NCBI RefSeq assembly: GCF_946222305.1
Contig: NZ_CAMIHZ010000008.1
Span: 30,579 to 94,578 of the forward strand
Length of the DNA: 64,000 nucleotides
Direction of reading: 5' to 3'
Origin: an uncultured Corynebacterium sp.
GTDB taxonomy: Bacteria > Actinomycetota > Actinomycetes > Mycobacteriales > Mycobacteriaceae
Shown: one piece after another, positions 33,977 through 43,953 of the stretch
How the letters are laid out: each line of letters starts with the position of its first letter
Numbering within the stretch: the first letter of the stretch is position 1
Program-made: the position numbers and the translations under genes
Notes under the pieces: model-generated
Told to the model about the DNA's origin: nothing
The model's input: the letters and a program-made list of their open reading frames with translations, nothing else
Database searches by the model: none

Positions 33977-35961
33977 GTCCGCGCCGCGACACCAAGCCCA
34001 AAAACCCCGCTATCAGTGACGTCGAAATCGACGAACTCGGCGACAGCGTCGGCGACATGGACGGCTTCGGTGGCGGAGCCGTCCCACGCAAAGCCAAAGC
34101 ATTTTGGCCCTCCGCCAAGCGGATGATCGGGTTGCTCGCCCCGCAGAAAACCGCACTGGTCCTGGTGTTCGCGATGGTCATCATCTCGGTGATCCTCAAT
34201 GTGATTGCCCCCAGGGTGCTGGGCAAAGCGATGGATGTGATCTTCGGGGGCGTCATTGGAAAAAGAATGCCGAGTGGCATCACCAAGGAACAAGCCATCG
34301 AGGGCGCACGGGCAGAGGGCCAAAACAAGTTTGCGGACATGCTGACGTCCGTGGATCTGGTGCCAGGCCAGGGCATCGATTTCGAGAAACTCGGTCGCTA
34401 CCTGCTGATTGTGCTGGCTATGTACCTAATCAGCGTGCTGTTTATGTGGATGCAAGGACGCATTCTCAATAGCCTGGTCATGCGGGTGATCTACAATCTG
34501 CGCCGCGATGTGGAAGCCAAGATAAATCGTCTGCCGCTGAGTTATTTTGATACACGCCAACGCGGTGATCTGCTCTCACGCACCACCAACGATGTGGATA
34601 ACGTCCAGCAAGCGTTGCAGCAGGCGATCAGCCAGTTGATCTACTCCATCCTGACGATCGTGGGCATCATCGTGATGATGTTCATCGTTTCGTGGCAGCT
34701 GGCGCTCATCGCCCTGGTCTCGCTGCCGCTGACTGGCGTGGTGATCGGGGTGATTGGTGGCAAGAGCCAGAAGCTCTTCGCGGATCAATGGCGCGAAACG
34801 GGCCAGTTGAACGGTCATATTGAGGAAAGCTTTACCGGCCACGAGCTAGTGCAGGCTTACGGTCGTAGCGAGGAACGCCAGAAGGATTTCGACGCCCGCA
34901 ATGACCAGCTGTTCGAATCTGCCAGCCGGGCCCAGTTCTATTCGATGATGATGATGCCGCTGATGCAGTGGCTGAGTTACCTGAGCTACGTCGGCATCGC
35001 CGTCGTCGGTGGTTTGCGCGTGGCCAGTGGTTCGATGACGTTGGGTGATGCGACCGCTTTCATTCAGTACTCCCGCGAGTTCAACCAACCCTTGGGCCAA
35101 GTCGCCGGCATGATGAACATGCTGCAGTCCGGTGTGGCGTCTGCAGAGCGCATCTTCGAGCTGCTGGATGCAGAGGAGGAGAAGCGGGATCAGCCTACTG
35201 ATAAACCCGCGGCCAGCGCGCAAGACTCGCGCGCCGCCGGCGCCGTGGAGTTCCGGGATGTGGCGTTCAGCTACGTGGACGACAAGCCCCTGATCCATGA
35301 CCTGAACCTGCAGGTCAAGCCCGGGCAAACCGTGGCGATCGTCGGCCCCACGGGCGCCGGGAAGACCACGCTGGTGAACCTCATCATGCGTTTCTACGAA
35401 CTCGACGGCGGCCACATCTTCCTCGACGGAATGGATATCGCCACCGTTTCGCGACAGCAATTGCGCTCGCAGGTGGGCATGGTGCTACAGGATGCGGTGC
35501 TTTTCGAAGGCACGATCATGGAGAACATCCGCTACGGTCGCCTGGACGCCACCGATGAGGAAGTCATCGCGGCTGCGAAGGCGACCTTCGTGGATCGTTT
35601 CGTGCATGCGCTGCCCGATGGTTACGACACGGTCGTCAGTCAGGATTCCGGATCAGTTTCCGCTGGTGAGCGCCAGCTCATCACTATCGCCCGCGCATTC
35701 TTGGCCGAGCCGGCGCTGCTGATTCTGGATGAGGCGACCTCCTCCGTGGACACGCGCACCGAGGCTCTCGTTCAACAAGCGATGGCAGTTTTGCAATCGG
35801 ATCGCACGTCGTTCGTTATTGCTCACCGCCTCTCCACGATCCGTGATGCGGACGTCATCCTGGTTATGAAGGATGGCTCCATCGTGGAGCAGGGCAATCA
35901 CGAACAACTGCTAGCCAAGGGTGGTGACTACGCCCAGCTGTACGCAGCGAGCGTGAGGTAG
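33973..35961 (+). CDS. ABC exporter half-transporter, catalytic partner subunit
   Basis: A 662-aa protein with a long charged N-terminus (about 50 residues), six membrane helices and a nucleotide-binding domain. Walker A is VGPTGAGKTTLVNL (about 457), the signature is VSAGERQLITIARA (about 561, non-consensus SAGE), and Walker B is LLILDEATSSVDTRTEALVQ (about 580) with the catalytic Glu. An insert of about 60 residues (for example GGVIGKRMPSGITKEQAIEG) follows the first helix. Its intact Walker B pairs with the SGGQ signature of subunit 1 as the active site, while its SAGE faces the degenerate site, the pattern of TM287/288- and BmrCD-like exporters. Confidence 0.93.
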   Translation: MSPRRDTKPKNPAISDVEIDELGDSVGDMDGFGGGAVPRKAKAFWPSAKRMIGLLAPQKTALVLVFAMVIISVILNVIAPRVLGKAMDVIFGGVIGKRMPSGITKEQAIEGARAEGQNKFADMLTSVDLVPGQGIDFEKLGRYLLIVLAMYLISVLFMWMQGRILNSLVMRVIYNLRRDVEAKINRLPLSYFDTRQRGDLLSRTTNDVDNVQQALQQAISQLIYSILTIVGIIVMMFIVSWQLALIALVSLPLTGVVIGVIGGKSQKLFADQWRETGQLNGHIEESFTGHELVQAYGRSEERQKDFDARNDQLFESASRAQFYSMMMMPLMQWLSYLSYVGIAVVGGLRVASGSMTLGDATAFIQYSREFNQPLGQVAGMMNMLQSGVASAERIFELLDAEEEKRDQPTDKPAASAQDSRAAGAVEFRDVAFSYVDDKPLIHDLNLQVKPGQTVAIVGPTGAGKTTLVNLIMRFYELDGGHIFLDGMDIATVSRQQLRSQVGMVLQDAVLFEGTIMENIRYGRLDATDEEVIAAAKATFVDRFVHALPDGYDTVVSQDSGSVSAGERQLITIARAFLAEPALLILDEATSSVDTRTEALVQQAMAVLQSDRTSFVIAHRLSTIRDADVILVMKDGSIVEQGNHEQLLAKGGDYAQLYAASVR

Positions 35962-35992
35962 GGTCGATCGCTCTTTTCAATCGCCCTTTTTT
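35961..35992 (+). terminator. Rho-independent terminator of the ABC exporter operon
   Basis: GGGTCGAT (35961-35968) pairs with ATCGCCC (35980-35986), leaving one bulged T, and is followed directly by TTTTTT. It ends at the stop codon of the convergent hspR gene. Confidence 0.7.
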
Positions 35993-36497
35993 ACCGACGC
36001 CGCCCTCCCCGCCTTTGTTCCCAGAGAACAACGGCGGTGGAGCGTGGCACGTGAACGATCTCACCACGGTTGCGCCCACTGCCTTCGCCCCGATCGAGTC
36101 GGGTCTGCAACTCCGTAATCTTGTGACGCAGCATCGCGGCTTCTTCCTCTAGGGAATCGATCTCTTCCTTCAAATCCGAGATCCGGTTCTGCTGCTCGAT
36201 GATGGTTTTAATGCCGGCGAGGTTCACGCCTTCCTCGTGGGAAAGGCGCTGAATCTCGCGGAGCTGATCGATGTCTTCCCGTGAGTATCTGCGCCCACCC
36301 CCGCGGGTGCGCTCCGGGGTGACCAGACCGATCCGGTCATAGGTGCGCAGGGTTTGGGCGTGCATGCCAGTGATTTCGGCGGCCACGGAGATCACGAAGA
36401 CTTCGCGCTTCTCGGCGTTCTGTTTCTTCGCTCCGCCGCCCGCGCTGCCTCCGCTGCCCGTGGGTGTTTCCTGAATACGGTCCTCGTCCTTGGTCAT
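35991..36497 (-). CDS. hspR: HspR, MerR-family heat-shock repressor
   Basis: A 168-aa repressor that binds HAIR boxes, often together with DnaK, and shuts off chaperone genes until heat stress. The MerR helix-turn-helix is EITGMHAQTLRTYDRIGLVT followed by RRYSREDIDQLREIQRL; a coiled coil (SDLKEEIDSLEEEAAMLRHK) and a basic tail follow. The ATG at 36497 comes 3 nt after the dnaJ stop, so they are co-transcribed. Its targets in this window are clpB, dnaK-grpE and dnaJ-hspR itself. Confidence 0.95.
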   Translation of the reverse strand: MTKDEDRIQETPTGSGGSAGGGAKKQNAEKREVFVISVAAEITGMHAQTLRTYDRIGLVTPERTRGGGRRYSREDIDQLREIQRLSHEEGVNLAGIKTIIEQQNRISDLKEEIDSLEEEAAMLRHKITELQTRLDRGEGSGRNRGEIVHVPRSTAVVLWEQRRGGRRR

Positions 36498-36500
36498 GGT

Positions 36501-37706
36501 CTAACTCCCATCCCAATGTTCACGCGGATCGAAGCCCGAACGCTTCTCCTCTTCCGCGTATCTACGCAAGGCGCTCATCGCACCCTCGTCTAGGTTCTTC
36601 GGCACCTCAACCTTCACGGTCACCAGCAGATCGCCGCTGGCACCGTTTCGTTTATTGACGCCGTGGTTGCGCACCCGCAGCGTTGTGCCGTCAGGGGTGC
36701 CTTGCGGGATACGCACGCGCACTTTCGAATCCAGCGTCGGCACGGTCACCGCGCCTCCCAGCACCAGCTCGCTGAAGCTGACCGGCACGGTCAGCTTCAG
36801 GTCATCACCGCTGCGGGTGAAGATCTTGTCGGGGCGCACATGCACCGTGACGAACAGGTCTCCGGAGGGTTTGCCGCGCTCCCCAGCCGCTCCCTGCCCG
36901 GCGAGGCGAACCTTCTGGCCGTCCACCACGCCCGCGGGCACGCGCACCGTGATCGTGCGCGCCCGGGATTGCTGGCCGGTGCCATTGCAGTCGCCGCACG
37001 GATCTTCCACGCGAGTTCCGGTTCCGGCGCAGTCGGTGCACGGCCGCGAGAAGCCGAAACCTCCCCGTTGTTCGGAGGTCACTCCTCGGCCCGCGCAGGT
37101 GGAGCACGTCTTCGGGGACGTTCCAGGTTTCGCGCCGGAGCCGTGGCAAGTCTGGCACGGCGCAGGGCTGGTCAAGCGGATCGGAACGGTAACGCCCTTG
37201 GTGGCTTCGCGGAATTCCAAGGTGATTTCCGTTTCCACGTCAGCTCCGCGGGTCGACCGCTGAGAATGGTGGCCGCTGCCAGCGTGGCGTCGGCCCCCAG
37301 AAGAGGCCCCGAACATACCGCCGAGCAGGTCAGATACGTCGAACCCGTCGCCACCGAAGTCGGAGAATCCGCCAAAGCCACCGGTTCCCGAGGTGGTGAA
37401 GCCGCTCGAGTTGAAGCCCCCTGGGCCAAACCCGCCAGTGCTAAAGCCTCCCGTCCCGAAACCACCCGAGGCGATCAGGCGCTTGAGCTCGTCATACTCC
37501 GCACGCTTATCCTTGTCGCCGAGCACACTATAGGCCTCGGAAGCCCTTTTGAATTTATCCTCCGCAACCGTATCGCCGGGATTCTTATCTGGGTGATTCT
37601 CGCGGGCGATCTGGCGGTACGCCTTTTTAATCTCGTCCGCACTCGCGGAGGAAGATACGCCGAGGTCACGGTAGTAGTCCTTCTCGGCCCACTCATTTTG
37701 TGCCAT
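36501..37706 (-). CDS. dnaJ: Chaperone DnaJ
   Basis: A 401-aa Hsp40 that hands substrates to DnaK and stimulates its ATPase. It has the J-domain with ENHPDKNPGD (HPD motif), an unusually regular Gly/Phe region (repeats of GGFGTGGFSTGGFGPGGF type, residues about 75-115), four zinc-binding CxxCxGxG repeats (CQTCHGSG, CSTCAGRG, CTDCAGTG, CGDCNGTG) and the C-terminal substrate domains. In most actinobacteria dnaJ follows grpE directly; here it is about 3.5 kb away from grpE and has its own HAIR-like box. Confidence 0.96.
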   Translation of the reverse strand: MAQNEWAEKDYYRDLGVSSSASADEIKKAYRQIARENHPDKNPGDTVAEDKFKRASEAYSVLGDKDKRAEYDELKRLIASGGFGTGGFSTGGFGPGGFNSSGFTTSGTGGFGGFSDFGGDGFDVSDLLGGMFGASSGGRRHAGSGHHSQRSTRGADVETEITLEFREATKGVTVPIRLTSPAPCQTCHGSGAKPGTSPKTCSTCAGRGVTSEQRGGFGFSRPCTDCAGTGTRVEDPCGDCNGTGQQSRARTITVRVPAGVVDGQKVRLAGQGAAGERGKPSGDLFVTVHVRPDKIFTRSGDDLKLTVPVSFSELVLGGAVTVPTLDSKVRVRIPQGTPDGTTLRVRNHGVNKRNGASGDLLVTVKVEVPKNLDEGAMSALRRYAEEEKRSGFDPREHWDGS

Positions 37707-37806
37707 GTCTTCTCTCCTTGTTGATTTGTTCTGGCTGTGCTGGCGTTGGCGTTGCTGGTTGGCGTTGCTGTGTTTCAGCCGTTCAGTCGCGCAGCATTTT
37801 CATCAA

Positions 37807-37827
37807 CTTGAGTCTACCGCGCTGAAC
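37807..37827. promoter_or_regulatory. HAIR-like box upstream of dnaJ
   Basis: CTTGAGT-CTACCGC-GCTGAAC has one perfect and one weak half (11 of 14). A more degenerate copy, CTTGTAA-CGACCGC-GCTCAAC, lies at 37843-37863. They suggest HspR control of the separated dnaJ-hspR pair. Confidence 0.65.
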
Positions 37828-37924
37828 TTTCGTTATCTAATTCTTGTAACGACCGCGCTCAACTTTTATTCCGTGGGTCTTGCCACGCCACATTGCCCTT
37901 GCTCGCTCCCCTCAGCGTTATCGC

Positions 37925-37930
37925 TAGGGT
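37925..37930 (+). promoter_or_regulatory. -10 box TAGGGT of the 428-aa gene
   Basis: TAGGGT ends 7 nt before the ATG at 37938 and fits the leaderless pattern of the window. Confidence 0.4.
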
Positions 37931-37937
37931 GGACATC

Positions 37938-39224
37938 ATGACTCCTAAGAAGCGCTCGTGGCTTAACCGCCTTTTCGATTCCCACAAATCCCCATCCGAG
38001 GCAAGCGATGCGCCAGGCACCACCCACTCTGGAGCGTCGGAGGCTGCGTCTGAGCCTTCTGTCGCGTCTTCCTCTGCTGATCCTTCTGAATCCACCACAT
38101 CCCAGCCCGGTCCCGAAGATCCCCCGATCCCGCTGAGTGGGCTAACCCTCGACCAATCCAACGAACTAATCCGCCACATCGTGCGCGTATTAAATACGTT
38201 GGGGTACGGCGCGAACCCCACGCCTGAAGCGGTGTACTTCGAGAAACCACAGGACATCGATAACCAGCTGAAGCACACCGGCCCAACCCCTGGTCCTTAC
38301 GGCGGAACACTGCCCGCCCCCGAGATTGACGAGGGGCTCCAAATGGGTTTGGAGAATGTCGTTAAGCAGGTCGCACAGCTGCATGACTTCGACACAGAGA
38401 TGCCACCGCTCGTGACGGAATTCGTCAGTAGCTTGGTGGCATCCATGCAGGCCGCTGACGAGTTGCACTCACTACCCGATGCCGAGTTTTATAAGCAGCT
38501 CCGCGTGCGCTTGACTGCGATCGACCTGCTTCCGGAAAGCTTGCAGCCGGACGCCCAAGAATTCAATCCGGATTCGCCCGTGCGGCCATTCTCGGATGCC
38601 CTGTGTGTCCACTTAGTACAAGATTCTCCGCAGTCCGTGTTGGGACTGAGCTATGCGTCGTTGAGCGATCGTGGCCCTGTCGAGGATCTATTCCGGATTG
38701 GTTTCCGGAACCTGTGGCAGGAACTGATTGATTCCGACCTCAAGGTACATTCCGTTAGTGGCGAGCAAGGAAAGCCCGGTGAACGCATGTGGGTATTCGA
38801 GGGCAGCTCATACTACGTGGGGTCGGTCCCGATTCTTTTGGATGAGATCGTGGAACATTACCTGCCGGACATCGATCGCAGTGCGGGGTTGCTTTTTGCA
38901 TCACCCCATCGCCACGTCACGCTGGTGCGTGAGGTGGATACGGGTGCGGACCTCATGGGGTCGATCGGACTTTTGGCAACGTTCGCAGCTGAGGAATTTA
39001 CCCAGCAAGCTGGCGCGTTGAGCCCACGGCTCATGATCTCCCACATGGGCGAGGTAGTCACTTTCACCGATGTGAGGTGGAAGGACGAACGCTCGGCAGA
39101 ACTCGAGGTCAAGCCCACAGCGTACCTGATGGAGAAGCTCAATCAGGGCTGGGAAGGCGACGAGGGATCAGGCACAGGCGGCGGTCTTGCCGGTCCTGGA
39201 CCTAACTCGGATCCTGGCCTGTAG
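37938..39224 (+). CDS. Hypothetical protein inserted in the chaperone locus
   Basis: A 428-aa soluble protein. Residues 1-60 are low-complexity Ser/Pro/Ala/Glu. The rest is folded: NELIRHIVRVLNTLGYGANP, VSSLVASMQAADELHSLPDA, FRIGFRNLWQELIDSDLKVH, then SAGLLFASPHRHVTLVREVD and LSPRLMISHMGEVVTFTDVR. The last part recalls actinobacterial proteins with a VPxRH motif, but I cannot name the family. The start is set by the leaderless -10 box. It is divergent from dnaJ, convergent with the HNH gene (28-nt gap), and separates dnaJ from grpE. Confidence 0.75.
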   Translation: MTPKKRSWLNRLFDSHKSPSEASDAPGTTHSGASEAASEPSVASSSADPSESTTSQPGPEDPPIPLSGLTLDQSNELIRHIVRVLNTLGYGANPTPEAVYFEKPQDIDNQLKHTGPTPGPYGGTLPAPEIDEGLQMGLENVVKQVAQLHDFDTEMPPLVTEFVSSLVASMQAADELHSLPDAEFYKQLRVRLTAIDLLPESLQPDAQEFNPDSPVRPFSDALCVHLVQDSPQSVLGLSYASLSDRGPVEDLFRIGFRNLWQELIDSDLKVHSVSGEQGKPGERMWVFEGSSYYVGSVPILLDEIVEHYLPDIDRSAGLLFASPHRHVTLVREVDTGADLMGSIGLLATFAAEEFTQQAGALSPRLMISHMGEVVTFTDVRWKDERSAELEVKPTAYLMEKLNQGWEGDEGSGTGGGLAGPGPNSDPGL

Positions 39225-39252
39225 GGTCTTGGCCTGTTGGGTGCCGCGCTAT

Positions 39253-40551
39253 CTAGAACGGCGGCTCATCCTCCAAATTTGTCTGCTCCCTTCGACGGTT
39301 ATACTCCGCTAAAACTCGGGTTTTGCGGACTGCTCGGTGCCGGAAAGTTTCTCTCCCCAGTGGTCCGTTTGGTGTGGTCATGACAGTGTGCCCATCACCA
39401 AAACTGGTCCATGTTTCTGTCCCGTCCGGCTCTATAGTCACATCCCAGGCACCGGTGGTTTTCACGTTGTGATGCTTGGGACACAGACAGTGAAGGTTCG
39501 AGGTATCCGAAGGGCCACCCGATGCTGGATCGTCGTGATCGTAGCGCTTTACGTGATCCAACTGGCAGCGGTGGGCCGGCTCATCGCATCCAGGGAATCG
39601 GCACGTACCGTCCCGCCCCTCGACGCTCGCGCGAATCAAAGGCGACGGAGCATACCCCGCCACCGCAGCTTTCCCCGGCGCTTGAAGATGAGTCACCCGC
39701 GCCAGCCATTCAGCGCTGGCCATCGGCGATAACCACCCTCCCGCCGCCCAAATCTGCGAATCGGGCAAGTCCACTCGGCGATACAAGTTCAGCGTGATCT
39801 CCGCCTGCGACTCACCCCGCACGAGTTTCAACAACGCTTCCGCCCGGGAGCAGTTCTCCTTGCGGCTAACACTATCGACAGCGGCGGTGAGCTCCGCGGC
39901 CTCTAGTTTCGGCAGGCTCAGGTAGAAATCGGTTGTCTCGTCCTGCCGTTCATCGATATCCAGCCGCGGGATGGGGCCGTACCCGGTCGCCCCCTCTTCA
40001 CCCGGCGGAAGTGGTTCGTCGTCGGGGTCTTTCGGCCGAGCTGAAGGCTCGTGGGCGTAGACGATATCTCTTATCCGACGCCGAATCGTCTTAACCCCAA
40101 GCATTGCCTGACCAGGCTTTGTCGGTGATATCGCTTTGCACACCAGTGGTTCAATAACCGTGGCCACCGGATCGCTAACAGCGGCCAACCCCTCGGCAAC
40201 GATTCGCCAAATCTCCAGCGAATACGCTCCCGTGAGGCCAAGCTTCTTCAAGCTCGTAAAGCGTTGGAATGTGTGCCCAATATCTGTGAGCGTTATGGTT
40301 CGATATTCGGGCAACCCCAGCCGCACCGCCAGGCGAGTCTGTACGTCCGACACGCACTCATCCATATCCACCGCACACGCTAAGGCCAGCTGCACGTGGG
40401 CCCTGTTAATCATGCACGCGGCTGCGCTGAGCTCGTCTTCGGGATCCGTGTTTCGCCAACTCACTGCAAGTGGCGCGGCCTCCGGATTTTGATTGTCTAA
40501 GTTCTGCTCGTTGCCATCGTCATCGCTGGGTATCGCTGATTGCGCGAACAT
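39253..40551 (-). CDS. DUF222/13E12-repeat family HNH endonuclease
   Basis: A 432-aa protein. The N-terminal DUF222 region (about 30-300) is helical, including TSLKKLGLTGAYSLEIWRIV and LEAAELTAAVDSVSRKENCS. The C-terminal HNH nuclease has CRFPGCDEPAHRCQLDHVKR, then NLHCLCPKHHNVKTTGAW with the paired Cys and the metal His residues. These proteins are multicopy in mycobacteria (REP13E12), where some copies are LexA-regulated and one serves as a phage attachment region. Two weak LexA-box-like sites and a C-rich repeat tract lie upstream here. The role is unknown. Confidence 0.87.
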   Translation of the reverse strand: MFAQSAIPSDDDGNEQNLDNQNPEAAPLAVSWRNTDPEDELSAAACMINRAHVQLALACAVDMDECVSDVQTRLAVRLGLPEYRTITLTDIGHTFQRFTSLKKLGLTGAYSLEIWRIVAEGLAAVSDPVATVIEPLVCKAISPTKPGQAMLGVKTIRRRIRDIVYAHEPSARPKDPDDEPLPPGEEGATGYGPIPRLDIDERQDETTDFYLSLPKLEAAELTAAVDSVSRKENCSRAEALLKLVRGESQAEITLNLYRRVDLPDSQIWAAGGWLSPMASAEWLARVTHLQAPGKAAVAGYAPSPLIRASVEGRDGTCRFPGCDEPAHRCQLDHVKRYDHDDPASGGPSDTSNLHCLCPKHHNVKTTGAWDVTIEPDGTETWTSFGDGHTVMTTPNGPLGRETFRHRAVRKTRVLAEYNRRREQTNLEDEPPF

Positions 40552-40633
40552 GATCCCCCTTCGGAAAGTTTTTCAAAACCCAACTGCTGCGTCAGCGAAC
40601 TCTCCGTCAACACGCGCTTCCCCAGCACGTGAT

Positions 40634-40649
40634 ACGTACCCATGTTCGC
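40634..40649 (-). promoter_or_regulatory. Weak LexA-box-like site upstream of the HNH gene
   Basis: On the minus strand GCGAACATGGGTACGT matches 9 of 12 fixed positions of TCGAAC-N4-GTTCGA, about 85 nt before the ATG at 40551. A second 9/12 site, TCGAACATATGCTGTA, is at 40752-40767. Either alone could be chance. Confidence 0.3.
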
Positions 40650-40874
40650 TTTTTACGTTCTCGTCGTAAGCTCTTCCCCACCTGATTTTTCAGGCTCGCT
40701 AGCAGCATAGAAACTATCCCAGACACCCCACCCCCACCACCATCGAAATAATCGAACATATGCTGTAAGTCTCCAGCTCACAACCCCAATTCCGCCCACC
40801 GGCCCGCTACCCCCGGTGCCCTCTGTTTCCCAGCGGGCTCTTTCAATACCGACGCCAACCTTCCCTGCACACGC

Positions 40875-41037
40875 TCTCAGCAATACTTTCACCACCCCCG
40901 CAGCACCACCTTCACCATCCCCGCAGCACCACTTTCGCCACCCCAGGACACGAATTTCACCCCCCCAAAAAAACGAATTTCGCTCCCTCACAGCGCCACT
41001 TTCGCCACCCCCACCACGCTACTTTCGCCACTCCCCC
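40875..41037. repeat. About seven degenerate 23-nt C-rich repeats
   Basis: Units of roughly CGCAGCACCACTTTCGCCACC follow one another with substitutions and small indels; the best copies start at 40899 and 40922, and later ones centre on the ACTTTCGCCACC core near 40990 and 41015. One strand is almost pure C/A/T, the other G-rich (GGTGGCGAAAGTGG). No gene covers the tract. The 647-nt gap from 40552 to 41198 otherwise holds only the LexA-like sites and the grpE terminator. Confidence 0.65.
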
Positions 41038-41078
41038 ACTCCCACGCTCACTATTCCACCTACCGAAAAAGAACAGGA

Positions 41079-41111
41079 AAGAGCCCCATGGAACAAATCC
41101 ATGGGGCTCTT
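41079..41111 (-). terminator. Terminator of the dnaK-grpE operon
   Basis: AAGAGCCCCATGG and CCATGGGGCTCTT form perfect 13-bp arms around a 7-nt loop, 88 nt after the grpE stop. On the minus strand a T-rich stretch (TTCCTGTTCTTTTTC) follows. Confidence 0.8.
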
Positions 41112-41198
41112 CATTCCCTAGAGAATCTCGCACTAATCTGCGACCAGCCACCGGAAGCACCAAGGCGACGCGGATCTGCAGACTCTCATTGCAGACCC

Positions 41199-41869
41199 TT
41201 ACGCTGGGTCAGCCAAGATAATCATTGCGTGGCGCAGTACACGCTCCGGCATGCGGTAACCCTTGCGCAGCACGGTGCCTACGACCTTTTCATCACCGGT
41301 GGAAGTGTCCTGGACAGCCTCGTGCAGCTCGGGGTCGAACTCGTCGCCCTCAGCGCCGAACGCCTCGACTTTCAGGGAGTTCATAACGCCCTGGAGCTTG
41401 TCGGCCATCGCCTTCAGCGGCCCGTTGAGGTCGCCGTGGGACTCGGCCAGATCCAAATCATCGAGGAGTGGCAGCAACTGAGCGGCGATGTCGGCCTTGG
41501 CTCCGGCGATGACGGAGGCGCGGTCCCGCTCCACGCGACGGCGGTAGTTGGTGTACTCCGCAGTCACGCGCTGCAGGTCCTCGGTGCGCTCGGCCAACTC
41601 CTTGGACAGAGCGTCCTGGGGATCAGCCGTTGCTCCGTTTTCCATCGCTACTTCTTCAGCCTCGCGAGCCTCATCGCTAGCGGATTGCTCTGCCTCGGCT
41701 GCCACCGCGTCGGCCTCTGCAGCCTGGACGGCTGCGGAGCCCTCCTCGGAAGCCTCGTCGATCAGAGCCTCAGCGGCCTCATCGACATCAATGTTGGCGA
41801 AATCCTGAGCGATGGCTTCCTCATCGGTGGAGCCGGGATCTCCCGGGTTCACGTTCTGATTGTCAGCCA

Positions 41870-41870
<1 letters not shown>
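41199..41870 (-). CDS. grpE: Nucleotide exchange factor GrpE
   Basis: A 223-aa cofactor that drives ADP release from DnaK. After an acidic, Ala/Glu-rich N-terminal 80 residues comes the long coiled coil (LAERTEDLQRVTAEYTNYRR) and the beta domain ending VVGTVLRKGYRMPERVLRHA, the family signature. Its ATG overlaps the dnaK stop by one base (TAATG), so translation is coupled. It ends the operon here, whereas dnaJ would normally follow. Confidence 0.97.
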
Positions 41871-43720
<1,850 letters not shown>

Positions 43721-43844
43721 TATGGGGTACCTCCTGTTGTGTTAATCCTTCATTGGATTGCTGTTGTCGGTCATCGAGCCTTTAGTGTGGACGACTCAAC
43801 TCATGTTCTCCAGTATCCGGAAGTTTTTCTCTTAGTCAAGTTTT

Positions 43845-43865
43845 CTTGAGTCGGCCCCACTCAAC
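43845..43865. promoter_or_regulatory. HAIR box upstream of dnaK
   Basis: CTTGAGT-CGGCCCC-ACTCAAC matches the HspR consensus at 13 of 14 positions. Further ACTCAAC/ACTCAAC-like half-sites lie at about 43794, 43879 and 43916, so HspR could bind at several places between dnaK and the divergent esterase gene. Confidence 0.85.
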
Positions 43866-43941
43866 CTGATCACACCCTACTCAACTAACGGCACCGCAAA
43901 CTTGTTCCCGATTGACTCAACTTTCTTGAAAATTTTTTTAC

Positions 43942-43947
43942 TACGCT
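43942..43947 (+). promoter_or_regulatory. -10 box TACGCT of the esterase gene
   Basis: TACGCT ends 6 nt before the ATG at 43954; no Shine-Dalgarno sequence is present. HspR half-sites lie 25-100 nt upstream. Confidence 0.4.
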
Positions 43948-43953
43948 GGTCTC

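Noticed and set aside
40653..40991. Minus-strand frame with Trp/Gly-rich sequence over the C-rich repeats
   Set aside because: Its composition is a by-product of the repeat tract; no ribosome-binding site or conserved motif.
40875..41037. CRISPR array
   Set aside because: Units are nearly contiguous and diverged, without constant-length unique spacers or nearby cas genes.
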